From Pollenia angustigena (Eukaryota; Arthropoda; Insecta; Diptera; Polleniidae), in assembly GCA_930367215.1 (NCBI GenBank), contig OV884059.1:32355882-32419881 (forward strand): a stretch of 64,000 nt of DNA. Direction: 5' to 3'. The number at the start of each line of letters is the position of its first letter. Position 1 is the first letter of the stretch. The position numbers and the translations under genes were made by a program. The notes beneath the pieces are model-generated. The model did not search any database. It was not told where the DNA came from and saw only the letters and a program-made list of their open reading frames with translations. Positions 23,424 through 34,445 of this stretch are shown here, one piece after another.

Positions 23424-23855
23424 AAATAAGAACATTTAAAAATTTTTTTTTTAAGAACCGCTTTTCTTAAAAAAGAACATTTAAAAAAAAATTTGCCCCC
23501 TTCCTAGATTTTATCCTGTCTACGCCCATGTATTCGTGTATTGTCATCGGGAATATGTATGCCTGCAAAGGCGGTTAAATTAACGTTACAAGATATTATT
23601 TTCCGAAGTGAAGCTAAAGAAAAGGTTTTAATTAAAAATAAGAACATTTAAAAAAATATTTTTTAAGAAATTATTTTCTTAAAAAAGAACATTTGAACAT
23701 TTAGATTTTATCCTGGCTACGCCCATGTATTCGTGTATTGTCATCGGGAATATGTATGCCTGCAAAGTTTCATTAATTTGCATTGAGTATAAGGCGGTTA
23801 AATTAACGTTACAAGATTTGATTCTCCGAAGTGAAGCTAAAGAAAAGGTTTTAAA
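23424..23855. repeat. Imperfect ~210-bp tandem duplication
   Basis: Units 23424-23632 and 23633-23855 share AAATAAGAACATTTAAAAA, TACGCCCATGTATTCGTGTA, TTGTCATCGGGAATATGTAT, GCGGTTAAATTAACGTTACA and GAAGTGAAGCTAAAGAAAAG. The second unit has an extra segment of about 26 bases (TTTCATTAATTTGCATTGAG...). Noncoding. Confidence 0.8.
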
Positions 23856-24349
23856 AAAACTATCAAGTGAAATTAAAATCGATTATATTTTGAAAGCTCT
23901 CCCGTATTCAAAGTTCATAAAAATATTCCCTTTTATATACCGCATTCATCTACCTAAACAACTTTTGAAATCAGTAAAAGCTGCGTTCATTTTTACAAAA
24001 ATTCAATTGAAAATCTACGTCGATTTCAATTTCACGTGATTTCGATTTCCATGACATGGTCGATAAACTTGATGAGAAAAAGGTATCAGAGATAGATTTG
24101 TCGATTAAAATATTAACGCCCGGAAAATAATATTTAATACCTTAAAATGAGATAGGTTCTTCAAAATTAAAAGCCAGCAATCAATTGACATACGGCCATG
24201 TTCTGGAAATGGGAATCGAGTTAAACTAAAATTGAAGGAAGTTTTCAGTTAATTTTTATTTAAAATATAGTAGTTTTTTATGATTTTAAGAGTAATTCTA
24301 AATAATATAAGTGGTACTCAAAGTACGAGGTACCTATATTAACATATAC

Positions 24350-25573
24350 AGTATTTTTCGTTTAGCTGCATTTCACTTAACTGCATATTTTGCCTACCTG
24401 CACAAAATACAAAACATTGTGTATGATGGCTAAATTTTGTTAGGAAAAAAATCGTGTACGTGCATTTTGCTTAAGTGCATATTTTGGATAACAGCTTTCG
24501 ATTGTTTGGTCAACAATTTTTATTTTTAATACAAAATATTGTTTTTAAGTGCCTCATAAAAAAAATGTATCATATCGCTATTTTATGAAAAAGATAGGCA
24601 AAAAATTTAATTTTGAAATAAAAATTTAAATTGAAAATACATTTGAGCTGGCAGATGTGTTTGTGTGTGCACTAGCGTGGCCGTTAGTTGTATGGAGAAC
24701 TGTTTTTTTTTTGGATTTCTTATATTCTCCCCCCTCAAATCGGTTTAGATATAGATATTGCGGTAAAATTTCTTCCAACTAAGCTTCATATGGCCAGAAA
24801 AAATGTCATGCAATTTTGTGATATACGGTCCATAATTTATCTCAGATCCCATACTAATGGTGTTTTCTTTTATACAAAAAATGTGACATTCTATTTAAAA
24901 AAAATGCAATTTGGTGTCTGTTTCTTTAAAATTTTGCTCCCGAAAAGGGTGGCTTGTTTTAATCTAAAAATGTCACCCTTTTCGGGAGCAAAATTTTTAA
25001 GAAACAGACACCAAATTGCATGTTTTTTAAATAAAATGTCACATTTTTTGTAGAAAAGAAAACACCATAAGTAGCTCTCTGAAATTCACTGTAAACTCGA
25101 AAACTAATTTCACTATGTTTTTATCACCTGCAATCACTTTACAGAATTTTGGGATGATTGGTTCATAATTTACCATGGGTCCAATAGAAATTCCCCTCCT
25201 GAAAACTGTTGTTACTAGTCATAATATTTTACTCAAGCTGGTTCCAATTTCTAAAAAAAGCATAAATCTTTCTGATTGCCAGTCATAATTTAACATAGTA
25301 GGTCTTAGCCGCGAAATTGTTTTATAAACATATGTATATTAATATTAAATTTAAAACTGTATTAAAAAAAATTTTTTGAAAATATTGATTGCATGACTAA
25401 ATCTATTTTTGTAATAAGAAAAAAATTTTACATAAGTGCACATTTATGCAGGTAAGTGAATTCTTTTAAAAGCATCATTTATGCTGCTAAGTGAATACTG
25501 CGTAAGAGAATATTTTGCGTACCTGCACCAATTTTCGTGCAAACTTGAATGTGCAGCTAAACGAAAAATACTG
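24350..25573. mobile_element. Pogo-like MITE 1, TA duplication
   Basis: Ends CAGTATTTTTCGTTTAGCTG and, inverted, CAGTATTTTTCGTTTAGCTG, flanked by TA. The related copy at 12251 shows the empty site (ATATAAAACGG). Subterminal CTTAACTGCATATTTTG and CTTAAGTGCATATTTTGG repeats recall Drosophila pogo ends. No transposase. The 1224-bp size includes a later repeat (about 24690-25290) and a foldback. Confidence 0.82.
24858..25067. mobile_element. Foldback MITE, TAA duplication
   Basis: 210 bp, with arms of about 95 bp. TGGTGTTTTCTTTTATAC pairs with GTAGAAAAGAAAACACCA, and TTTGCTCCCGAAAAGGGTG with CACCCTTTTCGGGAGCAAA. It is flanked by TAA at 24855-24857 and 25068-25070. It sits inside repeat text shared with 285-440. 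The ORF across it is not a gene. Confidence 0.82.
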
Positions 25574-25649
25574 TAAAACGGAATATTTGTATGGACCTTT
25601 AACCCATTTTACGCCGATCGGTGATTAAAATTACCAGAACTCTTACTGT

Positions 25650-26345
25650 TTATACCCACACCACAATAGTGGAGAGGGTATTATGCATTTATGCTGATGT
25701 GTGTAACGCCTTAAAATAGTGGTCCTAGACCCACCTTAAAGTTACCGATCTACTCAGAATCACTTTCTGAGTCGATCTAACGATGTCCGTCCGGCTGGCT
25801 GGCTGTCCATGTAACCTTGTGCGCAAAGTACAGGTCGCAATTTTGGAGATAATTGGATAAAATTAGGGTCATAGGTTTTTATTCGCACAAGGACCAATCC
25901 TATTGAAAATGGGCCGAATCGTAAGACCACGAGGGAAGATAGGGGAAAATTTCTTCCTCTCAGAAACTATCAATCCGATTTTAATGAAATTTTAAACATA
26001 GATAGAACCATATCTATATGGACACAAAATGTATACATTTTAAAAAAATCGGACCACGAGGGGAGATAGGGGCAATTTCTGCCTCTTAAACCAATTTTAA
26101 TGAAATTTAAAACATAGATCCATATCTATAGGGACACATTAGGTATACAGTTTTTAAAATATAGGACCACAAGGGGAGGCAGGGGGCAATTTCTGCCTCT
26201 CACAAACTTTCGAACCGATTTTCATGAATTTTATAAAAAAGGATAAATCCATATTTACATGGACACATAAGCATGATGTGTTTTTAAATACTGTGGTGTA
26301 GGGTATCATATGGTCGGGCTTGACCGACTATACTTTCTTGCTTGT
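25650..26345. repeat. TATACC...CACCACAATAG family, copy 2
   Basis: TTTATACCCACACCACAATA opening, TAACGATGTCCGTCCGGCTG, ATGTAACCTTGTGCGCAAAG, and a close GGGCTTGACCGACTATACTT. It has an internal triplication around GGACCAC(G/A)AGGGGAG (about 25930, 26050, 26165) with CAATTTCTGCCTCT. Noncoding. Confidence 0.75.
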
Positions 26346-26400
26346 TTTTTTTTTAAATTTTTTTTCTATTAGTTACTTAGAATCTTATTTCGTTATTACT

Positions 26401-26500
26401 TCAATATCGATCAACAGGAATGCGTTAAAACAGGATCCTTTTAAAAATTGTCAATATCGATCAATAGGAATGCATTAAAACAGGATCCTTTTAAAAATTG
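26401..26500. repeat. 50-bp tandem duplication
   Basis: Units 26401-26450 and 26451-26500 (TCAATATCGATCAACAGGAA ... GGATCCTTTTAAAAATTG) differ at two bases. Unit length is exactly 50 bp, as at 10951-11050, with an unrelated sequence. Confidence 0.9.
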
Positions 26501-26795
26501 GTTCGATTTTAATTTCACTCGAATATAATTTCTAGAACATCTCCAGTGAGTATTATTTTAAAATTATGTTGAAAACTTTATTGGAAAGAGTGAAAATGAG
26601 TGTTTATGAGCGTGAAGTGCTCCTAAGAATAAAAAAGGAATAAAGTCAGATTTATTATATTTTTTAAAGTTATTATTCCTTTAAAATTAAAAAAAATATA
26701 TCGCGCAAGTTTGTACTAATGAGAAAAGTCAGATGTATACAGAATGTATTTCTTTAAGTTATTTAATTAAAAACAGTACAAATACCAAACACTTA

Positions 26796-27021
26796 GGCCG
26801 GGTTTTTGATATGTGGATTAAGTTAAAGCTTAGTTAAACGTAGTCTGAAGCTCGGATTTTCGTAGCGAAATAAGATTTTTTTTATTATTTCAATAAAGAC
26901 CAACATTTTAAGCAAAACTAAGCGGTTCCGTCAACATTTTGCACACAAACTTTACAGATTAACTAATCCTAGTTTACAGATTAACTTAACCTAGTTTAAC
27001 TGAGATTTTAAAAACCCAGCC
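26796..27021. mobile_element. MITE GGCCGGGTTTTTGA, TTA duplication
   Basis: 226 bp with ends GGCCGGGTTTTTGATATGTG and, inverted, GGCTGGGTTTTTAAAATCTC, flanked by TTA (26793-26795, 27022-27024). Relatives are at 59251-59472 (near full length) and 56522-56690 (partial, in the NRF-like gene intron). Confidence 0.82.
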
Positions 27022-27215
27022 TTAATAATATAAAGAACAATAAAAGGTTTTTGACTTGATGATAATTCACAGAGAACAAAGCTCTAAAGTACAAGGTTGT
27101 TCTGTATTATACAGAAAGAATTTTGAAGTCAGGAAAAGCTTCGTTTATTTAATAAAAACAATTTGTAGTAAATCTTCATCGATTTCACTTGATTTCGATT
27201 TCCAGAACATGACAG

Positions 27216-28888
27216 TGAGGACTAATAAATCAGTTCAAGTTAAACTCTCTTTTTGGTTTTAAATGTGTTTTAACCAGCAAATCTATAAATCAGTAAGCAT
27301 ACAAACCATCTCTAAACGCATAAAACTAGGCGCTTAAACTACCAATACAGACCATATGAATTTGCCAACAATTATCCTAGTGCTGCCACATTATTATTTT
27401 TTTAAATTACATATAATCGGCCTGTACCTCGTTTCTGTATTTCTCGCATCGTAAAATTTCTTACATGAAGTGTGAAACAAAAAATTCCATCGTTTCTCGA
27501 TTTATGAGATAAAAGTGTTTCTGTATTTGAGTGCGAAAACAGACACAACAAATTCTGTTTATACTGGAATATTTCCAGTAATTAAGTGTCAAATAAAAGC
27601 GAAACGTCAACAAAAGAAATAAATATAATAAAAACGGGGCTGCCAGATTTGACGAGTTATTGTCATTTTGACAACTTTTTGTTCCGAAATTAGCAAAGTG
27701 ACGATTTAATGATTTTTTCTAAAAAAGTGACGAAAGCCAAAAATATTTTATAATTTTGTTGTTACTTTCAATAGAAATTCATATTGAATTTTTAAATGAA
27801 TTTCTGTAGGAAGTAACAACAAATTTATAAAATACTTATGATTTTTTTTTTGCTTTCAATGAAATTGTTGGCGTTGCTCCTTAGTCTTCGAAATAAGATA
27901 GTTTTAAATATTTTAATATGTTAAATATCTTTAAAAACAAGACAGCTTAAATTTTTTTATTTATCCCTTTTATGAAAATTGTCCTCGAAGTTGTTTGCCT
28001 CTTCCCTGAAAAATGTATCGGCAAAAGCAAAATTTCGAGGGAAAGAAATGGACCGATTTGGCTTATTTTGAACATTTAATACTTCTTATATACATTAACA
28101 AAATATGATTAATATTTGGGTGTATCCAAAGTAACGGCCGTTACTTTATAAATGTGCTGTTTTTAAATGTCTGAAACAAACATCATGTTTTGTAAAATTT
28201 TGCACAGAATATGTCAAGTTAAATATCTGATTTAATTCTTTGAAATGTTTTGTTTAAATAATACATTATAAAAATTACAAGTTTTTTGCGTGTGAATTCA
28301 TTTATTATCGGTGACAAAAAAAAAAATATATTTTTGTTAGTATAAATAAAATTAAAGTTAATCTTTAGGAATATAACACGATACATTTATTTTGTATAAT
28401 AGCGGAAAAATTAATTCAAAATAAAAATTTAATTTTTGAGCTATAAGGGGTCAATTTCTGTGGAAACACCCTTTTGATATTCTTATCTTATATGGACATT
28501 TTTGGGCCAAAACCATTATTTCTTCAAGAAAAAAAGTTGTTTGTCTGTAACCCGTTCATTTATGAACCGATTTTTTTAACTAAAACTACCAGTTGTTCTA
28601 CTAAGTTTATTTTAGGTAAAAAAAAAAGAAAAAAAATTTATAGGAATAGGTAAATTAGAGATTTATATCTCAGCCATTTGTAAACCGATATAGTTAAATT
28701 TCAATAATATACTATTTCGGACTACATACGATATAAACATAAAACAACGTTGTCACTATGAATTCTAGGTTTTTCACAAAGCTGATTTAATTAAAAAATG
28801 TATCTATTTATCTATATTTATCTATTTTAAATAAGGATGTATGTTTATTTTATTAAGCTTGGCTTCTTTTTGCTTTTGTAAACATATT
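27216..28888. other. AT-rich slgA intron with one possible element end
   Basis: GTACCTCGTTTCTGTATTTC, TCGC at about 27425-27448 is the inverse of 30370-30398 (GCGAGAAATACAAAAACGAG, GTAC). These could be the ends of an element of about 3 kb or two short copies in opposite orientation. The rest is anonymous. Confidence 0.4.
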
Positions 28889-29613
28889 GGGCCATAATCA
28901 TAGTCAAACGCTAAAGTCGGTTCTATTTAAAAACAACTTTAAAATAAAAACATTCTTTTAAATATTTTGCTACTATAGTCGAAACTAAAGTATGTTTTAA
29001 ATTGAACCGACTTTAACTGGGTGCCACCTCAAATGTAGCAAATTTTTCATACAACATACAACAAAATATAAGCAAGTGGCAACTTTAAGCAGCCGACATT
29101 GAAAATTAAAATATAAATAAAACACTGCATATCTTGTACGGTTGAAACACGCAATATGATTTTATGTAGAAAGCAACAACAAAATTACAAAGCTTTGTGT
29201 TTCTTTCCATAAAAGTTTTCCTGCAAATCATTAATAATTGCAAAATATCAGCCAACATCTTATAACATAAACATTTTTAACTTTTGCAAGGTATGCTTTT
29301 GCTTGTCTATAGTAGATCAAAAGCATATTTTTAATAAAAGTTTACTTTAGAACTCTTAGGCCCGTTTTCACAACTTACCGATAGCTAATGGTAAGATTTT
29401 ATCGGCCGTATAAAAAGTGTTCCATTATAACAACTTTACTTTAACCTACCAGGTAGGATTAACCTTAATCTACTTTATCGCTCACTTAAGGTTAAAGTAA
29501 AGTTTTAATAATGAAACACTTTTTAACGGGCCATTTAAAGTCTACTTTAAGCTATCGGTAAGTTGTGAAAACGGGCCTTAAAGTATGCTTTGTTTATGAC
29601 AATAGTTATGGGC
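28889..29613. mobile_element. Probable TIR element containing a younger MITE
   Basis: GGGCCATAATCATAGTCAAA at the left pairs with GACAATAGTTATGGGCC at the right. A short inner pair, AAAGTCGGTTCTATTTAAAA / TTTTAAATTGAACCGACTTT, lies at about 28912-29015. The element holds the MITE 29359-29577. Boundaries are approximate. Confidence 0.5.
29359..29577. mobile_element. MITE GGCCCGTTTTCACAAC, TTA duplication
   Basis: 219 bp. GGCCCGTTTTCACAACTTAC at 29359 and its exact inverse at the right end (29558-29577), then CGATAGCT paired. It is flanked by TTA (29356-29358, 29578-29580). Inner AACTTTACTTTAACCT/AGGTTAAAGTAAAGTT also pairs, so it can fold into a long hairpin. PIF/Harbinger-like by duplication. 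Confidence 0.85.
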
Positions 29614-30398
29614 CATTTATTTTATTTTTTGTTTAATGTGATATTTTCTTATGCCTTTGTGTGACTTCTTCAGGGAAAAACAATTTTTAATTGTTATCGG
29701 ATTAAAGAAAATAAATAGTTTTATAAAAAATTATCCTTCAGCTTAACAAAAGAAATATAAATTTAAAGAAATGATTAAATACCCATGAACTTTAACTTTG
29801 TTTTTGTTTGATTATGTTTTAATAAAAGTCCAAACAAATTTGTTTAAAATTTATTTTAAATTACACGATTTTTAAAACAAAAAAGGAAGATCTTTTATAT
29901 TTTTTTCTCAGAAAATTGACGATTTTGACACAAATTTATCTGGCAGCGCTGATTAAAACCAAAACAAGAAAAGGCTAAAAAAAATTTAAAATAACAAAAT
30001 ATAACAATGGTTTTTTGTTTATTTTCATCATATAAATTATGCATTCATCATTTATATTCCTTCTATTTTTTATTTATTTAAAAAAAATAGTATATAAACA
30101 TATTTTAAATTCAAAATATCTACATTTTGTTTTTCTCGCCACCAATTTCAAATGCGACTTATTTTAACAGTTCTTGAAAGAAACTTTTCGCAAAACATTG
30201 TTATAGAAACACTTTTTCTCGCATCCTTCCAATAATTGCTGGGAAATTATTAAAATGACAGATAATTCTCGCCAAGAAAAGATACAGAAACACTTGCGTG
30301 AGAAAAACCAATTTTTGTTTCATTTCACACTATTTTTGTTGCAATTCACACGTTTCATGCGGAAAATTTTACAAAGCGAGAAATACAAAAACGAGGTA

Positions 30399-30530
30399 CT
30401 GATTACGGTTGGTGTTGTCGTAAACGCCTGTGAAGTTCTTTGTAATAGATTTAAGTAACACACAACCTGTATTCTTTAATCTACTACAAAGAACGACTTA
30501 GAGGTTTACGCCAACACCAACCGTAATCAG
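30399..30530. mobile_element. Foldback, 55-bp arms, 220 bp before slgA exon 2
   Basis: CTGATTACGGTTGGTGTTG pairs with CAACACCAACCGTAATCAG, and AGTTCTTTGTAATAGATT with AATCTACTACAAAGAAC-type text. It lies just upstream of the acceptor at 30749. It may be the right part of a larger element whose inner text (GCGAGAAATACAAAAACGAG) recurs at about 27430. Confidence 0.7.
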
Positions 30531-30749
30531 GCTGAATATATCGGGCACTGAAATATAGCTGTTGTGTTTAAACCACATATAAACACAAATTCAACTAAAC
30601 CAGCGTTTAAACATTAACTTATTTATTAGCCTTTAATTTTTCTATTTATCTAGTTTTAATTGAATATTAAACCACCTTTTATTTTGCGTGTTTAATTATG
30701 TGCTTTGATTTACACTTTAATTAATATGCACACTTTTTTTAATTTATAG

Positions 30750-30931
30750 TTACAACTTTCTGAAGTCATTATGCGCACACGCAAATACATGGAAGATTTG
30801 GTTGGTGGTCAAGGCAATGTTTTAACTCATCACAAAACAATTAAGGATTTGGAGAAGTATTATGCCAGTTTGGGCACCGACAATAAAAATGTTCAAGAAT
30901 TTCTAAAGAATGTTACCTCCGATAAAGAAGG
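30750..30931 (+). CDS. slgA: slgA proline dehydrogenase, core exon 2
   Basis: 182-bp exon after acceptor TTTATAG, starting LQLSEVIMRTRKYMEDLVGG and ending ...VTSDKEG with a split glycine codon (GG|T) before donor GTAAAT. It covers the helical stretch before the catalytic barrel in eukaryotic PRODH. It is uninterrupted, and its codon use and conservation are unlike the repeat-rich DNA around it. Protein role (family knowledge): FAD-dependent oxidation of L-proline to delta-1-pyrroline-5-carboxylate at the mitochondrial inner membrane, passing electrons to ubiquinone. Confidence 0.95.
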
Positions 30932-30997
30932 GTAAATTATATAAATACATTACATAATAAGAAGGCCTTTAATAAAAGATTTTGTTTTTAATTTAAG

Positions 30998-31172
30998 TAT
31001 TTTGCATTTGTTCCCCTGGTCCGGTATTGTTGATGAGGATTCACAATTGAGTGATACTTTTAGAGTGCCCGATCCTAAAACTGGTCAAATGCGTCGTTTG
31101 ATCTCACAAATTCCGCCCAAAGAGGAAGAAATGTTTAGAAATATGATACGTCGTTTAAATACAATTGTTAAG
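30998..31172 (+). CDS. slgA: slgA proline dehydrogenase, core exon 3
   Basis: 175-bp exon (acceptor TTTAAG, donor GTAAGT). It completes the split glycine and reads ILHLFPWSGIVDEDSQLSDT followed by the FRVPDPKTGQMRRLISQIPP and EEEMFRNMIRRLNTIVK segments, typical of insect PRODH. It ends on a codon boundary. The following 543-bp intron carries a 5' retroposon fragment and a small MITE. Confidence 0.95.
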
Positions 31173-31224
31173 GTAAGTTTGCTTCTATCTATAAATATTG
31201 TTTGTTTTCCTTCGAACCGTTTTT

Positions 31225-31560
31225 CATTCGTAAAACTGCTCGGGCTGGGCAAACAGCGCGCACGTCATTGCCACTATCGTATAAGGGGGTTTTAGACTGT
31301 AATACAAGACTTTCGTATTTTGATTTAAATGCTTATTATTTTTTGAAAATTTTCAAAAAACAATAACAATTTACCATGACAGGGTTGTTTCCTCCAATTA
31401 CGTACGACTTGTGTGATCTTTAAAACTACCCTTTAAAGGCAATCAATACATTAAGTTCGCATTGGTTAATAGTTTGATTTTGCTAAACTGTACCCTGAAA
31501 CGAGGTTTCAGAGTTGGCATTAACCATGTGCATTTGCTTTAACCTAATTTTGTTGGATGA
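31225..31560 (+). mobile_element. 5'-region retroposon fragment in slgA intron, split by a MITE
   Basis: CATTCGTAAAACTGCTC at 31225 corresponds to CACTCGTAAAACTGCTC at 63464, the start of the retroposon at the window end. Later blocks (GCATTGGTTAATAG, AACTGTACC, TGCATTTGCTTTAACC) also match 63570-63670 in order. A CATTCG-type start is typical of Jockey-clade internal promoters. A MITE (31285-31433) interrupts the fragment. Confidence 0.6.
31285..31433. mobile_element. MITE in slgA intron, probable TAA duplication
   Basis: GGGGGTTTTAGACTG ... ACAAGACTTTCGTA at the left against TACGTACGACTTGTGTGATC ... ACTACCC at the right, with ATGACAGGGTTG inside. It is flanked by TAA at 31282-31284 and 31434-31436. 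Same family as 13326-13487. Confidence 0.65.
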
Positions 31561-31715
31561 TCGTGCTGTTGGAACTAAAGTTTCAGCTTCCTATGAAAAA
31601 GTGTAAATCCTGAAGGCTTAACTTAAATTTCGCGGCCAAATAATTTCTCTTCAGTGGCTTTCCTGTTGAAGGGATAACTCAAAATAACACCAAACTTATT
31701 TGTTTTAATTTACAG

Positions 31716-31877
31716 ACTGCCGAAGATTTGGATGTCCGTATTATGATTGATGCTGAACAGACATACTTCCAACCCGCTATTTCACGTATTACACTCGAAA
31801 TGATGCGTAAATACAACAAGGAGAAAGCTATTGTATTCAATACATACCAATGCTATTTGCGCGAAGCTTATCGAGAG
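31716..31877 (+). CDS. slgA: slgA proline dehydrogenase, core exon 4 (IDAEQTY motif)
   Basis: 162-bp phase-0 exon (acceptor TTTACAG, donor GTAAGT), [20 protein letters not shown] ... [11 protein letters not shown]. The IMIDAEQ segment is the conserved barrel strand carrying the Asp-Ala-Glu motif near the FAD in the PRODH/PutA family, and NTYQCYL is another family signature. Only 63 bp separate it from the next exon. Confidence 0.95.
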
Positions 31878-31940
31878 GTAAGTTTCTTTTGTTATTAAAT
31901 ATCTGAAGCAATTGATTGATTGTGGTGTTTTAAAAAAAAG

Positions 31941-32132
31941 GTTAATACCGATTTGGAGCAAGCTAAGCGCCAAAACTTCTATTTCGGTGCTAAGCTAGTG
32001 CGTGGCGCTTATATGGAACAAGAACGTGCTAGAGCCAGTGCTCTAGGCTATCCCGATCCCGTGAATCCTACTTTTGAGGCTACAACTGAAATGTATCACA
32101 AGACTTTAACCGAATGCTTAAGAAGAATTAAG
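31941..32132 (+). CDS. slgA: slgA proline dehydrogenase, core exon 5 (GAKLVRGAY motif)
   Basis: 192-bp phase-0 exon after a purine-rich acceptor (AAAAAAAAG), ending RRIK before donor GTAACA. It contains GAKLVRGAYMEQERARA, where the KLVRGAY strand contributes FAD-binding Lys/Arg in PRODH, and the fly-conserved GYPDPVNPTFEATTEMYHKT. The acceptor lacks a normal pyrimidine tract, but protein continuity (REVNTDLEQAKRQNFYFGAK) leaves little doubt. Confidence 0.94.
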
Positions 32133-32185
32133 GTAACAATACTTTTGTCGTTAATTCAAAGATTTCAACGTGATTAGAACTTTAA

Positions 32186-32327
32186 GTGTTGCTTCACGCT
32201 CTTAAATTTTTAGCCGACAAGTATTGAGCTTCAAGGAGAAAAGGGAAAATAGAGTGCCATTGCTTTCTCTCGTTCTCCTTAAAAGCCAAAACTTGATGGC
32301 TAAAACTTGAAGAGTGTGAACCACCAC
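32186..32327. mobile_element. MITE GTGTTGCTTCACGCTCTT, TAA duplication, slgA intron
   Basis: 142 bp. Left GTGTTGCTTCACGCTCTTAA with TTTTTAGCC; right GGCTAAAACTTGAAGAGTGT, GAACCACCAC. It is flanked by TAA (32183-32185, 32328-32330). It lies 53 bp after slgA core exon 5. Confidence 0.8.
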
Positions 32328-32478
32328 TAAGACAAATCAAACTTCAAAGTTTAGATATTTATGACTTTTTTGTAAGGGAAACTCACGTTGGTATTTTAGG
32401 GACTAAAAACAGCCGGTGCAAAGCACTTTGAAGTAATGGTTTTTAATTATTTATTTTTTGGTCTTTTTATTTATGTAG

Positions 32479-32656
32479 ATTATCAAAGACAGTGGCGATG
32501 ATGCCAAAAAGATTGGCATTATGGTGGCATCTCACAATGAAGACACTGTTCGCTATGCCATTGAGAAAATGAAGGAAATCGGTATTTCGCCTGAGGACAA
32601 AGTTATTTGCTTTGGTCAACTACTGGGCATGTGTGATTATATTACTTTCCCATTAG
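32479..32656 (+). CDS. slgA: slgA proline dehydrogenase, core exon 6 (VASHNEDTV)
   Basis: 178-bp exon (acceptor TTATGTAG, donor GTAAGT) reading IIKDSGDDAKKIGIMVASHN, EDTVRYAIEKMKEIGISPED and KVICFGQLLGMCDYITFPLG. VASHN and FGQLLGMCD are conserved barrel strands of PRODH. It ends one base into the last glycine codon, completed by the exon at 39133. The intervening 6.5-kb intron is one of the most repeat-nested parts of the window. Confidence 0.95.
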
Positions 32657-32745
32657 GTAAGTTACTTTTAAATTTTATTAAGGCTTTTTAAATGTACAGT
32701 AAAATGTACAGAAAGAATTTGTTTTGTAAAGAATGTATTTTGAGG

Positions 32746-32880
32746 TCCTTAACATAGCGTCTTCACTTGACAATTTTTTGTCATACCAAACGTCAAAGTC
32801 TATATAAAAAAAACTCGAAAATTTTTGTCAGCGTTTTTTTAATATGAAAAAAATTGTCAGGTGAAGACGCTATGTAAGGA
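32746..32880. mobile_element. MITE TCCTTAACATAGCGTCTTCA in slgA intron
   Basis: 135 bp. TCCTTAACATAGCGTCTTCA with CTTGACAATTTTT pairs with AAAAATTGTCAGGTGAAGAC, GCTATGTAAGGA, an almost complete hairpin. It lies 89 bp after the slgA exon ending at 32656. Confidence 0.8.
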
Positions 32881-33959
32881 CTCAGTAAAACAAATCTATG
32901 TTCTGTTCTAGGAAGTAGAGTTCAAAAAAAGTTTTTATGACTAAAAAGGTCAAACGATGTTTTCTTTCTTGGTACGAAAACCTTTTTTTTAACCCTCAAA
33001 TCGCTTCCAAAAAAAACTTACGTTAGTTTCTGTCTGTCTACTTTGCTGTGTCGCCATAGTTCGTTTGTAATCAAAGTCACGATTTACGTAACATTAATGA
33101 TGTATTTACACCGTGGATGATCAACAACAAACCATATAAAACTTGTGTGTATTTTCTATAAGCACTTACTTTATAAAACATACATTGCATGCAGTTCGCA
33201 ACAGTATCAAAAATATTTAGATTTTCCGACAGAAAATTGTGTCTCTAGTGGAAATTACATAGAAACTGCATCTGTGTGGAAAACCACACACGAGGTAAAA
33301 AATATTTTTTTAATCAAAAAATGTGTTTTTAGTACTTAATTGATATTACCAAAAAAGTCAAAAGGTTTCTTTAGTGTACCTCAACAATTTTTTTGTTTAA
33401 CGTGTAAAAATAGCTTCTTTTGTGTGGTTTTTCACACAAGGGTGATTTAAAGGTTAAGCAACAAATGTAGGAAGTAACAGCAAAGTAGCAAAGTCCTGAG
33501 ATACGTTAGTTTAGATCAGGAAAATTTTGTGTTCTTCATAATAATATGTAATCATAAGTTCATTTTCCTAATAAAACGTTCAACTATAAAATTACCGAGT
33601 ATAAAACGATACCGAAATACGCCCAAGATTTAAGTTTTTACCAGCCGTTCTAATTTCTAATTTCTTTCTTTCGTCAAACAAGAATTTATTTTCTCATCTT
33701 TGTTAAAGCATAGATTTTCACTTGGAAAATGGTTTATTCTTTTGAATATCCGAGAAAAATTATTCCATAACAAATAAAGTAAGTTTTTGAGTAAATTATT
33801 AGCCCGCCTTTTTCAAGTACTCACGCAGTTTTAGAAAAAAATGGAGTGTGGAAGGACCACTGAAAATATCCCGACTCTGAAGGGTCAACAAGGCAACCTT
33901 GGGTCAGCCATATTTATCTTACAGGAGGCGTTGAAAATACAGCTGAGCTACTATTGCTC
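32881..33959. other. Anonymous slgA intron
   Basis: No exon or element recognised. It has an AT-rich composition. A small ORF at 33145 looks like chance. Confidence 0.4.
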
Positions 33960-34445
33960 ATACTTGTAGCCTTTTCCCACTTGTCAACATATAACATCTA
34001 GCATCAATTTGCGAAGGTGTTGAAATTTTCCCATAATAGCGTTTTCACACTTGTCAACATTTAACATCAATTTGCGGAGATGTTGGAAATTTCCCATAAG
34101 AAATACATAGGGCTAAAAATCAACATTTTTTAACACCTTTACAGAATGTTACTATCTCATTTTGTTCCCTTTTACATTTTTCGATTCATTTAATGGCATC
34201 ACCAGAAAAGTGGCAATAGATTCGGTTATTATTGTGGCATCACTGACAAAATGGAAGTGGCTTTGAAAGCAGCGTTACCATTTCTCAAGTGTTTCCTTTT
34301 TTGCAAGCCTTGTTTTGCTTAATTTTGCTAAAATTATTAAACAAAATGAATTTATTTATTTATTTACAAATTTGCCTATGGATATCATATCCTTACAGAC
34401 AGTTAAACAATATAATAACATTATTAGAAATACATTTTGGTGTTA

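Larger units (their letters stand above)
24183..26547. mobile_element. TGTTCTGGAAAT MITE split by later insertions
   Basis: The ends (CATGTTCTGGAAATGGGAAT; TTTCTAGAACATCTCC) and body parts match the 243-bp copy at 12251-12493. This copy is expanded to about 2.4 kb by a pogo-like element (24350-25573) and a TATACC-family repeat (25650-26345), plus a 50-bp tandem duplication near its right end. Confidence 0.7.

Noticed and set aside
23007..23470. Adjacent ORFs as a small gene pair
   Set aside because: AT-rich, no recognisable domain or splice signals; part of the slgA intron.
23725..24039. 104-residue ORF as a gene
   Set aside because: Falls across a tandem duplication and a MITE right-end fragment; lysine/isoleucine-rich chance opening.
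24688..25053. 121-residue ORF as a gene
   Set aside because: Spans the foldback 24858-25067; both arms are translated, which explains its length.
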